Below are positions 5,831 to 6,454 of a stretch of DNA of 6,454 nucleotides, one piece after another. The notes beneath the pieces were generated by a model. The model worked only from the letters and a program-made list of their open reading frames with translations. It was not told where the DNA came from and did not search any database. Each line of letters begins with the position of its first letter. The first letter of the stretch is position 1. This stretch comes from Alphaproteobacteria bacterium (GTDB lineage: Bacteria; Pseudomonadota; Alphaproteobacteria; Rhizobiales; Xanthobacteraceae): contig VAZL01000300.1 in assembly GCA_005883445.1 (NCBI GenBank), positions 1 through 6,454 on the forward strand, read 5' to 3'. A program made the translations under genes and the position numbers.

Positions 5831-6030
5831 TGGTAACCAGGCAGCAACGTCTGAACGACTTCCATTCAAATGGTCCACCCCCCGCCGGGGAACTGATGGA
5901 ATTGCTTTGTGAGGACCACAATGGCACTTACGTGCTTCCTTTTCCCTGTCGGTGGGTTGATGGCGTATGGCGCAGCCTTAGGTCCAACCATCAGATTGAT
6001 GCCAATGTCATTGGGTGGCGAAGGCAATAG
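5830..6030 (+). CDS. Small hypothetical protein with CEDHNGTYVLPF core (66 aa)
   Basis: The 66-residue product has a conserved-looking core: CEDHNGTYVLPFPCRWVDG (27-45), then VWRSLRS and ending DANVIGWRRQ. From memory it resembles short uncharacterised Bradyrhizobium proteins with the same 'C.DHNGTY.LPF.C...d..W......I.a.V.GWR' layout. This has not been checked. Cys27 and Cys40 with His30 might bind a metal or form a disulfide, which is inference. There is no signal peptide. I chose ATG 5830 because it overlaps the previous stop as TAATG and gives a compact product. In-frame ATG 5752 (GAAGGA upstream) or GTG 5731 would add 26-33 residues, but in DNA already used in another frame by the 50-codon ORF. 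Confidence 0.65.
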   Translation: MVTRQQRLNDFHSNGPPPAGELMELLCEDHNGTYVLPFPCRWVDGVWRSLRSNHQIDANVIGWRRQ

Positions 6031-6055
6031 ACCCGGTTGAAACCAGAGATGTTGC

Positions 6056-6060
6056 GGGAG
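6056..6060 (+). promoter_or_regulatory. Ribosome binding site of the two-helix membrane protein
   Basis: GGGAG six bases before ATG 6067. It selects this start over the in-frame TTG 6037 and ATG 6049. Confidence 0.65.
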
Positions 6061-6066
6061 AACGAT

Positions 6067-6330
6067 ATGCCCGGCGGGTGGGTCGCGGTCTTCGTCTTAT
6101 GCCTACTGCTCGCGGGAGCCGTATACGTCGCCTATGAGGGATGGACGGCGCATTCGGGCGACGTTGAATTGCCCGGTTGGGGCTACGCGCTCTTGGGTGT
6201 CGGCGTCATTTTCGGATTGGTGATTGGTTGTGGTTTGATGGCGCTTGCCTTCTATAGCAGCCGAAGCGGCCACGACGAGCGCACCGTCTTCAAGCAACAG
6301 GAGGATCGCGACGGCGAGGATCGGCATTGA
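6067..6330 (+). CDS. Small two-helix membrane protein, function unknown (87 aa)
   Basis: Two hydrophobic segments are clear: VAVFVLCLLLAGAVYVAY (about 6-23) and YALLGVGVIFGLVIGCGLMALAFY (about 38-61). A short polar loop (EGWTAHSGDVELPGWG) joins them. A charged tail (SSRSGHDERTVFKQQEDRDGEDRH) follows. It is predicted to sit in the inner membrane, with both ends probably cytoplasmic. The start at ATG 6067 is set by GGGAG six bases upstream. The product resembles small uncharacterised rhizobial membrane proteins ending in 'GLMAL.FYSSR.G.D', a family from memory without assigned function. It follows the 66-residue gene by 36 bp on the same strand and could be co-transcribed. Its codon use is more G/C-rich than that of the three small genes before it, so it may mark the return to native DNA. 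Confidence 0.75.
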   Translation: MPGGWVAVFVLCLLLAGAVYVAYEGWTAHSGDVELPGWGYALLGVGVIFGLVIGCGLMALAFYSSRSGHDERTVFKQQEDRDGEDRH

Positions 6331-6454
6331 CGCGGACGAAATTCCGGTCATGCCCTCTTTCTCTGCCGCGTACTCGCATTTTTTTTCGACGTGCGGCGAT
6401 GTTCCTGCCTCTGGTCGGCGTAGGCGCACCGCTCCCGCGCTCTGCGTCAACGCT
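6331..6454. other. Terminal stretch without a supported gene
   Basis: Frames run off the window end (for example from ATG 6351 or ATG 6400), but none shows a convincing ribosome site or family-like sequence. A run of eight T (6379-6386) has no adjoining stem, so I do not call a terminator. Confidence 0.5.

Noticed and set aside
5425..6030. Toxin-antitoxin module
   Set aside because: Gene sizes and overlaps fit, but no known toxin or antitoxin fold or motif is visible, so the label would be a guess.
6379..6386. T8 run as a terminator
   Set aside because: No stable G/C stem directly before it.

Overview
The window is a high-GC chromosomal segment of an alphaproteobacterium, most likely of the Bradyrhizobium/Xanthobacteraceae type within Hyphomicrobiales. 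This placement is inferred from the strong G/C third-position bias of the core genes, the mix of families (PQQ dehydrogenase, Bug-type solute-binding protein, CbpA/CbpM, MHS-type transporter) and long palindromic repeats between genes. No marker gene fixes the genus.

Left part (1-3577): the 3' end of a PQQ-dependent dehydrogenase gene on the plus strand converges with a minus-strand series. Read in its own direction that series is cbpA (J-domain co-chaperone), cbpM (its modulator, joined by TGAATG), a decayed Bug/TctC solute-binding protein gene, a pair of long palindromes, and a PuuE-like polysaccharide-deacetylase-fold gene. The Bug gene lacks two internal blocks, one of which shifts the frame. 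The CbpA protein lacks about two dozen residues usually present in its first C-terminal domain. The two palindromes (1391-1466 and 1479-1556) are related copies in opposite orientation and sit between CTAG sequences. The outermost CTAG supplies the stop codon of the Bug gene. Excising the pair leaves a plausible two-gene operon with a gap of about 21 bp.

Middle part (3578-5190): alanine dehydrogenase (ald), divergent from cbpA and intact with all key residues, faces a 3' remnant of an MHS/MFS transporter gene. Transporter homology ends abruptly near 5190.

Right part (5191-6454): base composition drops at the transporter break. A short non-coding stretch follows, then three tightly packed small plus-strand ORFs (89, 50 and 66 codons) linked by a 17-bp overlap and a TAATG overlap, then a separate 87-residue two-helix membrane protein. 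None of these four has a function I can name. The right part looks like an accessory insertion that broke the transporter gene. The final 124 bases hold no gene I can support.
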